Shown: positions 8,654-17,138, counted from the first letter of the stretch. The stretch: 64,000 bases of DNA from JAHRAW01 sp963693025 (GCA_963693025.1 OY843749.1:1736001-1800000), one strand, 5' to 3'. Made by a program: numbers and translations. Notes: generated by a model not told the origin, from the sequence alone.

Positions 8654-8948
8654 CGTCATTCGAACGATAGAAAAATAGGGAGCGCCAGCGACCATATTTT
8701 TGGGAATTATGTAGGAAAGTTGACAAAGCACTACTAGTGATGCCAAAGCATCACAGCAAAATACCACCCGCAAACAAATCCGACCTGAAAAGATGCTTCA
8801 AATTAGATATTGGTGGTGGAAAACAAAGAATGAGAGAAATCAAGTAGTTATCGAATTTTGTCAACTTTCCTACATAAACCCCATATTTTTCATCGCCTTC
8901 GGGAATCTCCCTAAGACTAGCGCGGACTTTACCGAAGCCCGTGCCAAC
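8654..8948. repeat. Structured 200-bp repeat, truncated and interrupted by a 179-bp insertion
   Basis: The left end (CGTCATTCGAACGATAG) runs to CCATATTTTT at 8701, and the interrupted copy resumes at 8891 with CATCGCCTTCGGGAATCTCC. The right half, including the second stem and the terminal inverted repeat, is missing after about 8948. The stretch from 8575 to 8986 contains no supported gene; this repeat and its insertion account for most of it. Confidence 0.8.
8702..8880. mobile_element. MITE-like 179-bp insertion with inverted ends and 10-bp target duplication
   Basis: The segment starts GGGAATTATGTAGGAAAGTT and ends with AACTTTCCTACATAAACC, so its ends are inverted copies sharing at least 21 bases (TTATGTAGGAAAGTTGACAAA in two parts). 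It is flanked on both sides by the identical decamer CCATATTTTT (8692-8701 and 8881-8890). Uninterrupted copies of the host repeat carry this site once. That is the signature of a transposition event. There is no coding capacity, so it would need a transposase in trans. The parent family was not identified. Confidence 0.85.
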
Positions 8949-8986
8949 CGCGCGTATCATCTCTGACACGCGCCTTTCGGGCTACT

Positions 8987-9367
8987 TCAGTCGCGTTCAA
9001 CCACATTCACCACCAACCGGTCCGCCGCGCCGGAGCCGGGTTGTAGTTTTAGGTGGTTGGTGGGCACGCCGAAACTGACCAGCCAGTCGTGTAGTTCGTG
9101 CGCCCAGTGTTGGCCGGGATCGCCGCCGGGGTGGCGGATTATGAGGGTGGTGCGGTTGTTTTCTTTGAAGTGGGTTAGCGCCAGTTGGACCGCCGGTAGC
9201 GCGGCGATGTTGTCGCCGTTGGTGTGTTGCGGCCATTCGGCGCGCGTTATGATTTGTTCGTGGATGTTTAAGGCGGTGGCCGGTGTGCCGGTTAGCAGGG
9301 TGAGCGTTAGTAGCCCGGCACTGAGGCGGAGGCGGGAAACGGACGGCGGCTTACGGCGCGACCACAT
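8987..9367 (-). CDS. Small secreted/periplasmic protein of unknown function
   Basis: The 126-residue product has a convincing signal peptide: MWSRRKPPSVSRLRLSAG, then a Leu/Thr-rich core and an ATA-L cleavage site. The mature part begins near LNIHEQIITRAEWP and includes IIRHPGGDPGQHWAHELHDW. No family was recognised with confidence. The ATG lies inside the last unit of a 27-bp tandem repeat made from the 3' end of rng, so its translation start was probably remodelled by that duplication. No good Shine-Dalgarno is visible. It follows rng in the same direction, where yhdP is found in E. coli. Confidence 0.65.
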   Translation of the reverse strand: MWSRRKPPSVSRLRLSAGLLTLTLLTGTPATALNIHEQIITRAEWPQHTNGDNIAALPAVQLALTHFKENNRTTLIIRHPGGDPGQHWAHELHDWLVSFGVPTNHLKLQPGSGAADRLVVNVVERD

Positions 9368-9431
9368 CAAAGGGAATTTACAACGCGACCACATCGAAGG
9401 AAACTTACAACGCAACCACATCAAATTGCTC
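9351..9431. repeat. Three tandem 27-bp units at the 3' end of rng
   Basis: Units lie at 9351-9377, 9378-9404 and 9405-9431, each containing a version of TTACAACGCGACCACATC. On the minus strand each unit reads FDVVA(L/P) followed by a TAA stop. The rng stop codon is therefore present three times in a row, and the start codon of the next gene falls in the last unit. Differences between units show the duplication is not very recent. Confidence 0.85.
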
Positions 9432-10868
9432 CTGCCGGTAGTTCGGCTCCACTTGCAGGTCAATCATTTTCCGCACACCCGCCAAACCGGCGGACTCATC
9501 TTCCCGCAGCAAATCAACCACCGCTTGTGACGCCACCACCCGGTATTTTTCAGCGCCGCCATCGCGCACTTCGCGCACGATTTCGCAGCCGATGGATTCG
9601 GCGGTTTGTCGTATGCCTCGGCCCTGGCAGGCGGGGCACGGCTCGGTTAGCAGCCGCTCCAAACTCTCGCGCGTGCGTTTGCGCGTGATTTCGACCAGGC
9701 CCAGCGACGACATCTCGTTGACTTGCGCTCTGCCGTGGTCTTGCGCGAGTTCTTGTTCCAGCGCGCGCATCACTTGTGCGCGGTGTTCCGCCGACGCCAT
9801 GTCGATAAAATCCACCACGACCAAGCCGCCGATATTGCGCAGCCTGAGTTGCCGCGCGAGCGCCGCCGAGGCTTCCAGATTGGTTTTGAGGAAGGTCTCC
9901 GGCAGGTCGTGCGCGCCGACGAAAGAGCCGGTGTTGACATCCACCGTGGTCATGGCGGCGGTCTGGTCGATAATCAGGTGGCCGCCGGACGGCAGCGGCA
10001 CGCTTTTTTGCAGCGCCTTGTGAAGGTCGTCTTCCACCGAGTGCAAGGCGAAAATCGGGCGCTCGCCCCGGTAGTGTTCGATGCGCGCGAGCAGTGTCGG
10101 CATCAGCGCGGCGGTAAAATCCGCCACTTGCCGGTGCGTCTCAGCGCAATCGATTCGCACCCTTTCCGTCTCCCGATGCGCGAAGTCACGAACCGCGCGC
10201 ACCGCCGGCGGCAGGTCGCGGTATAGCAAAGCGGGTGCCGATGCGTCTTGCCGGCGTTGTAGCGTGCGCTTCCAGTTGTCCAGCAGATACGCCATGTCGG
10301 CGCGAATCTCCTCGGCGGTGGCGTCTTGCGCGGCGGTGCGCAGGATGAAGCCGCCGCCCTGAGCGCCCGCGACTTGCTCATACGCTTCGCGCAAAACCGC
10401 CGCCAACTTCTCCCGGACGGCGGGCGCTTCGATTCGCCGGGAGACGCCGACATAGTCGCTGTTCGGCAGATAGACGAGGTGGCGCGACGGGATGCTGATG
10501 GCGGCGGTCAGGCGTGCGCCCTTTCCGCCGATTGGGTCTTTGAGCGCTTGCAGCATGAGTTGCTCGCCGGAGTGGATGCGCGAGGTGATTGAGGGTCCGG
10601 TGTCCGCATTCAATTGCCCGCCGCGCTCGCCGGTTTGGGGGTCGGCGTCGAGGTCGCGGGCGTGCAGAAAGGCGGTTCGCTGCACGCCAATGTCGATGAA
10701 CGCCGCCTGCATCCCCGGCAATACGCGCGCCACCTTGCCGAGGTAGATGTTGCCGGCGATGCTTCGGCGGGCATGCCGCTCAATCAGAATTTCGCGCAGT
10801 GTGCCGCCCGACAGTAGCGCAACCCGCGTTTCCGCCGCGGTGACGTTGATTAGGATTTCGTCGGTCAT
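9405..10868 (-). CDS. rng: Ribonuclease G
   Basis: The 487-residue protein starts MTDEILINVTAAETRVALLS and carries the S1 RNA-binding region, the RNase E/G catalytic core with VVDFIDMASAEHRAQV, and the zinc-link motif CPACQGRG near the C-terminus. RNase G is a cytoplasmic endonuclease that matures the 5' end of 16S rRNA and degrades some mRNAs. Length matches family norms (about 490). Its ATG overlaps the maf stop as ATGA, the usual maf-rng arrangement in gammaproteobacteria. The protein ends FDVVAL at the first of three repeated stop-bearing units. Confidence 0.95.
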   Translation of the reverse strand: MTDEILINVTAAETRVALLSGGTLREILIERHARRSIAGNIYLGKVARVLPGMQAAFIDIGVQRTAFLHARDLDADPQTGERGGQLNADTGPSITSRIHSGEQLMLQALKDPIGGKGARLTAAISIPSRHLVYLPNSDYVGVSRRIEAPAVREKLAAVLREAYEQVAGAQGGGFILRTAAQDATAEEIRADMAYLLDNWKRTLQRRQDASAPALLYRDLPPAVRAVRDFAHRETERVRIDCAETHRQVADFTAALMPTLLARIEHYRGERPIFALHSVEDDLHKALQKSVPLPSGGHLIIDQTAAMTTVDVNTGSFVGAHDLPETFLKTNLEASAALARQLRLRNIGGLVVVDFIDMASAEHRAQVMRALEQELAQDHGRAQVNEMSSLGLVEITRKRTRESLERLLTEPCPACQGRGIRQTAESIGCEIVREVRDGGAEKYRVVASQAVVDLLREDESAGLAGVRKMIDLQVEPNYRQEQFDVVAL

Positions 10869-11497
10869 GGGCGCTCGCACGGATAGTCAAATTGTCGCAG
10901 CAGTTGCCGGGTCTCCCACAACGGCAACCCGACCACGCCGCTGTAACTGCCGTTGATGCGCCGGACAAAGGCGCCGGCGAATCCTTGTATCGCGTAGGCG
11001 CCGGCTTTGTCAAACGGCTCTTCGCTGTCGCAATAGGTTTCGATTTGCCGCGCGTCAAGGCGCTCAAAGGTGACTTCGGTGGCGCTGAGGCGGTGCGCCC
11101 GCCTGACACTGAGGCGGTGCGCCCGCCGCTCGCCGGCAACCAGCGCGACCGCGGAAAAAACCGTGTGCGTGGCGCCCGACAACCGCCGCAACATCGCCAT
11201 CGCGTGGTCGCGGTCGGCGGGCTTGCCGAGAATTTCATCGCCGATGGCAACGGCGGTGTCGCCCGCTAAAACCAGATGCGCCGGATGCGCCGCGGGCGCC
11301 GCGGTCGCCGCGCCGAGCCGGTCAAACACGGTCTGCGCCTTGAGCAGGGCGAGCCGCACGGTCATGTCCGGCGGGGACTCGCGCGCCAGGCGGGTCTCGT
11401 CAAGCGCGGCGGCTTCGGTGCGAAACGCCACCCCGAGGCGCGCCAGCATCCGCCGGCGGCGGGGCGATTCGGAGGCGAGAATCAGCGTGCGCTCCAT
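10865..11497 (-). CDS. maf: Maf-family nucleotide pyrophosphatase
   Basis: The 210-residue protein has the Maf signature LILASESPRRRRML at the N-terminus and the conserved LAGDTAVAIGDEILGKP segment. Maf proteins hydrolyse non-canonical or standard nucleoside triphosphates such as dTTP and UTP in the cytoplasm, acting in housecleaning. It carries an 8-residue tandem duplication (RRAHRLSV then RRAHRLSA, about residues 123-138), matched in the DNA by a 24-bp repeat. The second copy runs into the conserved TEVTFERL segment, so function may be kept. Rng follows with a four-base overlap. Confidence 0.93.
   Translation of the reverse strand: MERTLILASESPRRRRMLARLGVAFRTEAAALDETRLARESPPDMTVRLALLKAQTVFDRLGAATAAPAAHPAHLVLAGDTAVAIGDEILGKPADRDHAMAMLRRLSGATHTVFSAVALVAGERRAHRLSVRRAHRLSATEVTFERLDARQIETYCDSEEPFDKAGAYAIQGFAGAFVRRINGSYSGVVGLPLWETRQLLRQFDYPCERP
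11085..11127. repeat. 24-bp tandem duplication inside maf
   Basis: The 19-base sequence CTGAGGCGGTGCGCCCGCC occurs at 11085-11103 and again at 11109-11127, a period of 24 bases. It keeps the maf frame and adds eight residues. Confidence 0.9.
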
Positions 11498-11617
11498 TCG
11501 AGAAAATCCCCCGCCTCCATTGGCTCGGATGCGTTGCCGTTGTCTTCAATGCGCGCCAAACCCGGTGGACAGTCTTCGTTAAATAACCGCAGCGATGTCA
11601 TTGGCAAATGCGGCGGT

Positions 11618-12010
11618 TTATCCCGCATCGCCCTGCGACTTCAGCAAGTCGCTCAAGTTGTCATCCCACAGGCTTTCCAAGTCGTAGTGCTCGCGGGTCT
11701 GCGCGCGCATAATATGAACGACCACATCGACAAAATCCACCAGCACCCAGTCGGCGGTCGGCGCATCAAAGCCCTCCACTCCCAGATGTTTCCAACCGGC
11801 GGCGCGCATGCCCTCCAACACGCGCTCCGCCAGCGTTTTGATGTGGCGCTCCGAGGCGCCGGTGACCACGAGCATGTAGTCGGTGATGTCGGTCAGTTTG
11901 CGCACATCCAGCGCCCGGATTGATTCGCCCTTGGCGTCTTCCAGCGCGGACTGAGCGACCTCGCACATTTGCTGCGATTCGGCTTTGTTCGGTTTGCGTT
12001 TACTTGCCAT
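11618..12010 (-). CDS. rsfS: Ribosome silencing factor RsfS
   Basis: The 130-residue protein has the RsfS/Iojap core: the DVRKLTDITDYMLVVTGAS segment, a SERHIKTLA helix, and DWVLVDFVDVVVHIM toward the end. RsfS binds uL14 on the 50S subunit and blocks joining with 30S when nutrients are scarce. The ATG at 12010 gives MASKRKPNK and overlaps the nadD stop by 11 bases, which is the common nadD-rsfS pairing. A short basic N-terminal extension precedes the core. A gap of about 120 bases then separates it from maf. Confidence 0.93.
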   Translation of the reverse strand: MASKRKPNKAESQQMCEVAQSALEDAKGESIRALDVRKLTDITDYMLVVTGASERHIKTLAERVLEGMRAAGWKHLGVEGFDAPTADWVLVDFVDVVVHIMRAQTREHYDLESLWDDNLSDLLKSQGDAG

Positions 12011-12641
12011 ACAAGTTGTGCTTGCGAATGTAATCCCACACGCCGTCGGGTAGCAAGTCGCTCGCATCGCCGCCGGCGGCGATATGCTCGCGCACCCCGG
12101 CGCCGGAAATGGAAACGGGCGCCGCCTCGATGCAGATGATTTTACCCGCCGCAAAGCGGCGCAACTCGGCGCTCGATTCCACCCGCGCGGACTGCCACCA
12201 CGACGGCAACGGCTGCGGCATTTGCCAGCCGGCGCGTGTCAGCGCGATGAGGTGAACGCCCTGCTGCAACGCTTGCCATCGATGCCATGTCGCAAGCCCG
12301 AGCAGCGCGTCCAGCCCGACGATGAGGGCGTAGCGCCGATGCGGGTTTTGCCGGCGCAGCGATTGCAGCGTGTCAAACGTATAGGAGGGACCGCGCCGCT
12401 TGAGTTCAATGTCGTCCGCCTCAAAATGCGGCTCGTCGGCGAGCGCGATGCGGGTCATCTCGAAGCGGTGGTTGGCGGCGGCGACCGGCGGCGGGCGGTG
12501 CGGCGGGACGGCGGCGGGAATGTAGGTGACCTCGCCCAGCGCCGCCGCCCGGAACGCCTCCTTGACCGGCGCGAGGTGGCCGCGGTGAATCGGGTCGAAG
12601 GTGCCGCCGAAAAGGCCGCACAGGTTATCGCTGGCGTGCAT
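12000..12641 (-). CDS. nadD: Nicotinate-nucleotide adenylyltransferase
   Basis: The 213-residue protein has the nucleotidyltransferase motif GGTFDPIHRGHL at residues 12-23 and the distal ISGAGVREHI segment in place of the usual SSTxIR motif. NadD adenylates nicotinate mononucleotide to deamido-NAD, the penultimate step of NAD synthesis. Length is normal. The downstream rsfS overlap supports operon expression. The NAD pathway is also represented here by nadA at 14611 on the other strand. Confidence 0.95.
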   Translation of the reverse strand: MHASDNLCGLFGGTFDPIHRGHLAPVKEAFRAAALGEVTYIPAAVPPHRPPPVAAANHRFEMTRIALADEPHFEADDIELKRRGPSYTFDTLQSLRRQNPHRRYALIVGLDALLGLATWHRWQALQQGVHLIALTRAGWQMPQPLPSWWQSARVESSAELRRFAAGKIICIEAAPVSISGAGVREHIAAGGDASDLLPDGVWDYIRKHNLYGK

Positions 12642-12705
12642 TGGCGGCGACTATATCACCGCGCGGCGTGAATAGCACTGGCGGCGGTGACGGCGGCGGC
12701 GCGCG

Positions 12706-13236
12706 CTATTCGCGCAGCAGCGGCCAAAGAATCATGCGCGACTCGGCGCTGTTCCAGGCGCGCTCGCCGTCCGCCTTGAACGCCAGATTGCCGCTCTTGT
12801 CGACGACGAGGGTGGTCGGCAGAACGCGCACGGGCCAGGTCGTCGCCACGGTCACCGGTCGGTCAATCAGAATCGGGAAATTCATCTCAAAGCCGAGGCG
12901 GTCGATGAAGCCGGCGATGGCGGCGTCGGTCTCTCCCATGTTGATGGCGAGAATCTCAAACGGCTGGTCGCTGAGCCGCGCCTTGAGCGCCAGCAGGGAA
13001 GGAAACTCTGCCACGCAGGGCGGGCACCAGGTCGCCCAAAAATTGACCAACACGACCTTGCCGCGATAGGACGCGAGGCGGACGGGAGCGCCCTCGCCCG
13101 CGTATTGGTGCAGCACAAAGGCGGTGAGCGGCGCGCGCGAAGTCGCGCCAACCGGTGCCGCCGCCGCCACCGCCGCCGGAATAACGAAACCGAGAATAAG
13201 GCGGCGAAGCGCGGCGCTCACCGCATCCGCCCCCAC
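12706..13236 (-). CDS. TlpA-like periplasmic thioredoxin-fold protein
   Basis: A 176-residue protein with a hydrophobic leader (about residues 10-30, ending near VGATS) and a thioredoxin fold with the redox motif WATWCPPCVAEFPSL. The cis-proline segment is VLPTTLVVDKSG. TlpA/ResA-type proteins reduce disulfides in the periplasm, often for cytochrome c maturation or metallo-centre assembly. The stretch between its end and nadD is only 64 bases, but with no overlap. The partner is unknown. Confidence 0.88.
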   Translation of the reverse strand: MGADAVSAALRRLILGFVIPAAVAAAAPVGATSRAPLTAFVLHQYAGEGAPVRLASYRGKVVLVNFWATWCPPCVAEFPSLLALKARLSDQPFEILAINMGETDAAIAGFIDRLGFEMNFPILIDRPVTVATTWPVRVLPTTLVVDKSGNLAFKADGERAWNSAESRMILWPLLRE

Positions 13237-13270
13237 CCCTTAGGCAAAACCGGCATGCCGCGCGCCGTCG

Positions 13271-13741
13271 CTAACTTCGGGTTTCGGTTATTTTGAATTC
13301 CCAGCGCAACGCCCCCGCCGGGTCGGCGCCGCTGAACGACACGGTGCGCGACACATCGCGCGCTTGCCCGGCGGGGATTTTGGTGTTGATGCGCTCGTCA
13401 ACCTGGCCGATGACCACGCAGTCGTCGGCGGACTCGCTCCGGCAGTCCAGCATGGTGATGCTGATTACCGCTTCTTTCAGCAAGATGGATGGGTTGGCGT
13501 TCACGAGGCGCGCGTTGAACCGGTAACCGCCGCCATACGCCGGCACGATGACCGCGTTTTCAATCGTGATGTCGTCCACCGGCAGTTTGTGCCGCTGTAG
13601 CACGGCGTCTTCCTTGGTGCTGAAAATAATCACGGCGGCGGCGACGCCAAGCGCCCCGAGAATGCTGAACGCCGTTCTGGGGTAGCGGCTTGACATGTAC
13701 AACAGAGCGATAACCACACCGCCCAGCAAAAACCATTGCAT
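13271..13741 (-). CDS. Membrane-anchored protein of unknown function
   Basis: The 156-residue protein begins MQWFLLGGVVIALLYMSS and has a second hydrophobic stretch (AFSILGALGVAAAVIIF), followed by a soluble beta-rich domain. That domain includes RFNARLVNANPSILLKEAV and two cysteines in MLDCRSESADDCVVIG. It looks like a protein anchored by N-terminal spans with an extracytoplasmic FxnG-like beta-sandwich, but no family is claimed. It precedes the TlpA-like gene on the same strand by 34 bases, so redox or envelope work is possible. Confidence 0.7.
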   Translation of the reverse strand: MQWFLLGGVVIALLYMSSRYPRTAFSILGALGVAAAVIIFSTKEDAVLQRHKLPVDDITIENAVIVPAYGGGYRFNARLVNANPSILLKEAVISITMLDCRSESADDCVVIGQVDERINTKIPAGQARDVSRTVSFSGADPAGALRWEFKITETRS

Positions 13742-13936
13742 TGACAGATACCCGATGGATTGATGGCGAAACCATAGCCTGTTGACGGGTAATTCTCAAC
13801 CGGTGGGGGCAACTTGGCCATGATACGCCGAGAGCGGGTTTTTGCACAGACCCGGCGGCTTGTATCAAGGGCGGCGACAAAGACCAGTGCCGTTTTTCGC
13901 CAGCATGAAAGGCTTGTGTCCTGGAAAATGCGAACA

Positions 13937-14545
13937 ATGATTAACAGCCTGTCTATTTACATAGTAGCAGTCGTGGTTCTGATGATCACCCCCGGACCCG
14001 ACATGATTTATATCGTCTCCAACGGCATCGCTTACGGAAAAAAAGGCGGGCTATATTCCGCGCTTGGCGTGGGCATCGGCGGGTTGATTTTGACCTTGGT
14101 ATCGGCTTTCGGTGTTTCCGCGTTGGTCGAACTTTTCCCAGGGTCGTTGTTGTTTATACAGTATGCCGGCGCGTGTTATTTGTTGTATCTTGCCGTGCAA
14201 ATCTGGCGGTCGCCGCCGGATGATGCGCGCTCATTGGAAAACGTTTCGGCGCAAAAGGCGTTGTTGCTCCGTGGCATATTGGTTAATGTTTTGAACCCCA
14301 AAGCGCTCGTGTTTTTTATGGCGTTCATTCCACAATTTGTCGACCGGGAATTGGACAACACCGCTTATCAAATCATTTTTCTCGGCGTATTGTTGACGGC
14401 AATCGGGACGGTTATCAACTCGGTATTCGGTTTGTTTGGCGGTGTCATGGGCAACGCGCTGTTGAAGAACCGCAAGTATTGGCACTATCAAAAATACCTG
14501 TTGTGCGGCGTGTTTATCGGGCTTGCCATCAGACTGCTGGCTTAA
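13937..14545 (+). CDS. LysE-family translocator
   Basis: A 202-residue membrane protein with about six spans. It begins MINSLSIYIVAVVVLMITPG, and the TPGPD motif right after the first span is diagnostic of LysE/RhtB exporters. The conserved NPKALVFFMAFIPQFV segment lies in the centre. These proteins export amino acids such as lysine, homoserine or threonine. An in-frame ATG 9 bases upstream (13928) is possible, but a GGA element is better spaced from 13937. Base composition is lower in GC than the neighbours, hinting at acquisition. Confidence 0.88.
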   Translation: MINSLSIYIVAVVVLMITPGPDMIYIVSNGIAYGKKGGLYSALGVGIGGLILTLVSAFGVSALVELFPGSLLFIQYAGACYLLYLAVQIWRSPPDDARSLENVSAQKALLLRGILVNVLNPKALVFFMAFIPQFVDRELDNTAYQIIFLGVLLTAIGTVINSVFGLFGGVMGNALLKNRKYWHYQKYLLCGVFIGLAIRLLA

Positions 14546-14553
14546 ACTTAAAC

Positions 14554-14583
14554 TTGAATTCACCGCCACGGAGCGCATATTAT
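14554..14583 (+). promoter_or_regulatory. Candidate sigma-70 promoter for nadA
   Basis: TTGAAT (14554-14559) and TATTAT (14578-14583) are separated by 18 bases. Each differs by one base from consensus. The predicted transcript would start about 20 bases before the nadA ATG. Confidence 0.45.
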
Positions 14584-14610
14584 TGTCATACTGTTTTTCC
14601 ACCCGCCGCC

Positions 14611-15675
14611 ATGCACAACGAATCCCAGACCCCCGAATCCCGGCGCGCGCATATCTCTCAGTTGGTGAATGCGGCGTGGGCGGTTGAGCGTCCCGAGTTG
14701 GATGACGCGCAGACCGCCGCGCTCAAGGCGTCGATTAAACGCAAACTGAAAGCGCAAAACGCGGTGTTGGTGGCGCACTACTACGTTGACGGCGCGCTGC
14801 AGGATTTGGCGGATGAAACCGGCGGTTGCGTGTCCGACTCGCTGGAGATGGCGCGCTTCAGTTACCGTCATCAAGCCGCCACCGCCATCGTCGCCGGCGT
14901 TCGTTTCATGGGCGAGACCGCGAAAATCCTGAGCCCGGAAAAACGCATCTTGATGGTCGAGACCGAAGCGGAATGCTCGCTCGACCTCGGCTGCCCGGCG
15001 GACGAGTTCGCGGCATTCTGCGACCGCCACCCGGAGCGCACGGTGGTGGTATACGCCAACACCAGCGCCGCCGTCAAAGCGCGCGCGGACTGGGTGGTCA
15101 CTTCATCCATCGCGCTCAAGGTGGTCGCGCATCTGCACGCGCAAGGCGAGAAAATGATTTGGGCGCCGGACAAATACCTCGGCGATTACGTTCAGCGAAT
15201 GACCGGCGCCGACCTGTTGCTGTGGCGGGGGTCGTGCGTGGTGCACGAAGAGTTCAAGGCGGCGGCGTTGCAGGGGTTGATGAAGCAGCATCCCGACGCC
15301 AAGGTGCTGGTGCATCCCGAGTCGCCGCAGGATGTGGTCGCGCTGGCGGACGTGGTCGGCTCGACCAGTCAAATCATTCAAGCGGCGCGTTCGTCGGACG
15401 CCACCGAGTTCATCGTCGCCACCGAATCCGGCATCTTCCACAAGATGAAAGAAGCCGCGCCGGGCAAGACATTCCTGGAAGCCCCGACCGCCGGCGAAGG
15501 CGCGACCTGCGAGAGTTGCGCGATGTGTCCGTGGATGAAAATGAACGACCTGCAGCGCCTCGACAACGTCCTAACCCTCGGCAACAACGAAATCCTGATC
15601 GAAGAAGAAACCCGAAAAAAAGCCGAGCGCGCGATTCACCGAATGGTGGAGTTCGGGCAACAGGCGGCGCACTGA
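14611..15675 (+). CDS. nadA: Quinolinate synthase A
   Basis: The 354-residue protein has the NadA fold with NAVLVAHYYVDGALQDLAD, the CVSDSLEMARF segment, and three iron-sulfur cysteines, in ECSLDLGCP, in the middle, and in CESCAMCPWMKMN near the C-terminus. It condenses iminoaspartate with dihydroxyacetone phosphate to quinolinate using a 4Fe-4S cluster. Length fits the long (E. coli-type) class. No strong Shine-Dalgarno precedes the ATG, but the family N-terminus and candidate promoter support this start. Nothing else of the nad pathway is directly adjacent. Confidence 0.96.
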   Translation: MHNESQTPESRRAHISQLVNAAWAVERPELDDAQTAALKASIKRKLKAQNAVLVAHYYVDGALQDLADETGGCVSDSLEMARFSYRHQAATAIVAGVRFMGETAKILSPEKRILMVETEAECSLDLGCPADEFAAFCDRHPERTVVVYANTSAAVKARADWVVTSSIALKVVAHLHAQGEKMIWAPDKYLGDYVQRMTGADLLLWRGSCVVHEEFKAAALQGLMKQHPDAKVLVHPESPQDVVALADVVGSTSQIIQAARSSDATEFIVATESGIFHKMKEAAPGKTFLEAPTAGEGATCESCAMCPWMKMNDLQRLDNVLTLGNNEILIEEETRKKAERAIHRMVEFGQQAAH

Positions 15676-15726
15676 GCGCGCGGCGGTTTTCGGTTTGTGA
15701 CTTGCAATTTACGGCATGATAAGACA

Positions 15727-16086
15727 ATGAAACTCTACGCCATCCGAATTTTCACCACCGACTGGGACCGCGCGGTGGATTTCTACCGGGAAACCATCGG
15801 CCTCCCGCTGACCTTTGCCGACCAGGCGTTTGCGTGGGCGGAGTTTGACCTGGGCGGCGCCAAGTTGGGCATCGAAGGGCTGGACGCCGATTCGCCGCAG
15901 GCGGGCGATTTGGTCGGGCGCTTTGTCGGTGTCTCCATCACCGTCGATGACATCGACCTGACCCACGCGCAACTGACCCGCAAGGGCGTCGAGTTCACCT
16001 CGCCCCCGGAAAAGCAGCCCTGGGGCGGCACGCTGGCGCATTTCAAGGACCCGGACGGCAACATTCTGACCCTGCTGGGGTTGTGA
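15727..16086 (+). CDS. VOC (glyoxalase/bleomycin resistance) superfamily protein
   Basis: The 119-residue protein contains one vicinal-oxygen-chelate unit: RAVDFYRETIGLPL at the start, ITVDDIDLTHAQL in the middle and FKDPDGNILTLL at the end. Single-domain VOC proteins dimerise to make a metal site and act as glyoxalases, epimerases or resistance proteins. The start at 15727 is the ATG that opens a clean fold (MKLYAIRIF). The next gene follows after 49 bases on the same strand. Confidence 0.85.
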   Translation: MKLYAIRIFTTDWDRAVDFYRETIGLPLTFADQAFAWAEFDLGGAKLGIEGLDADSPQAGDLVGRFVGVSITVDDIDLTHAQLTRKGVEFTSPPEKQPWGGTLAHFKDPDGNILTLLGL

Positions 16087-16135
16087 AAAAGCGGCGGTGT
16101 CGGTGGCCCATTCACGGCTTGCCGCCTGAGGAAAA

Positions 16136-17125
16136 ATGAAAGCCGTCTGGTTTGAGCGCGCCGGCGCCGCCGACGAGGCGCTGATTCACGGCGAGCGCGA
16201 CACGCCGACGCCCGCCGCCGGCGAAGTGCTGGTCAGGCTGCGCGCCTCGGCGGTCAACCCGTCCGACGCTAAAAAGCGCGCCGGGCTGCAACCCGCCGGG
16301 CTGGAAAACGGCTTCGTCATCCCGCACAGCGACGGCGCCGGCGTGATTGAAGCGGTCGGCGGCGGCGTCTCAACCGAGCGGGTCGGCGAGCGGGTGTGGG
16401 TCTATCAGGCGCAGTATCAACGCCACCTCGGCACCGCGGCGGAGTATGTCGCATTGCCGTCCGAGCGCGCCGCAACGCTGCCCGCGCACACCCCCTTCCG
16501 CATCGGCGCGTGCTTAGGCATTCCGATGATGACCGCCCACCGCTGCGTGTTCGCCGACGGCGAAGTCGCGGGGCAGACCGTCCTGGTCAGCGGCGCGTCC
16601 GGGCGCGTCGGGTTCTACGCCGCCCAACTGGCGAAACTCGCCGGCGCCCGCGTCATCGGCACCGCCGGCGGCCCGCAACGCTGCCAAATCGCCCGGCAAG
16701 CCGGCTGCGACCTGGCGCTGAATTACCGCAGCGGCGCCGGCGACCTCATCGAAGCGGTCAAAGACTTCACCGGCGGCGACGGCGTGGACAGAATCATCGA
16801 AGTCGAGTTCGGCGCCAACGCCGCCACCAACGCGCAACTCCTCAAAACCAACGGCATCATCGCCGCCTACGCCTCATCGCAAACCCCGCAACCCACCCTC
16901 CCGTTCTATCCGATGATGTTCAACAACACCTTGATTCGCCTGATATTGGTATACAACATGCCGGAGCCCGCCAAACAACAAGCCATCGCCGACATCGCCG
17001 CCCACCTGCAAAAAGACCACCTCCACCACCGCCTGACAACCCACCCCCTGACCCAAACAGCAGCCGCACACCAAGCCGTCGAAGCCGGCGGCGGGGACGG
17101 CTGCGTAGTCATCGAAATAAACTGA
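16136..17125 (+). CDS. NADPH:quinone oxidoreductase-type MDR protein
   Basis: A 329-residue zinc-free medium-chain dehydrogenase. The N-terminal GroES-like half starts MKAVWFERAGAADEALIHGE, and the cofactor motif is VLVSGASGRVGFYAAQLAKL. It resembles quinone oxidoreductase (QOR/zeta-crystallin) enzymes that reduce quinones or enones with NADPH. A GGAAAA element before the ATG is acceptable. The 3' end runs to within 13 bases of the opposing DsbA-like gene. Confidence 0.88.
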   Translation: MKAVWFERAGAADEALIHGERDTPTPAAGEVLVRLRASAVNPSDAKKRAGLQPAGLENGFVIPHSDGAGVIEAVGGGVSTERVGERVWVYQAQYQRHLGTAAEYVALPSERAATLPAHTPFRIGACLGIPMMTAHRCVFADGEVAGQTVLVSGASGRVGFYAAQLAKLAGARVIGTAGGPQRCQIARQAGCDLALNYRSGAGDLIEAVKDFTGGDGVDRIIEVEFGANAATNAQLLKTNGIIAAYASSQTPQPTLPFYPMMFNNTLIRLILVYNMPEPAKQQAIADIAAHLQKDHLHHRLTTHPLTQTAAAHQAVEAGGGDGCVVIEIN

Positions 17126-17138
17126 CCGCAAGCGCCGC

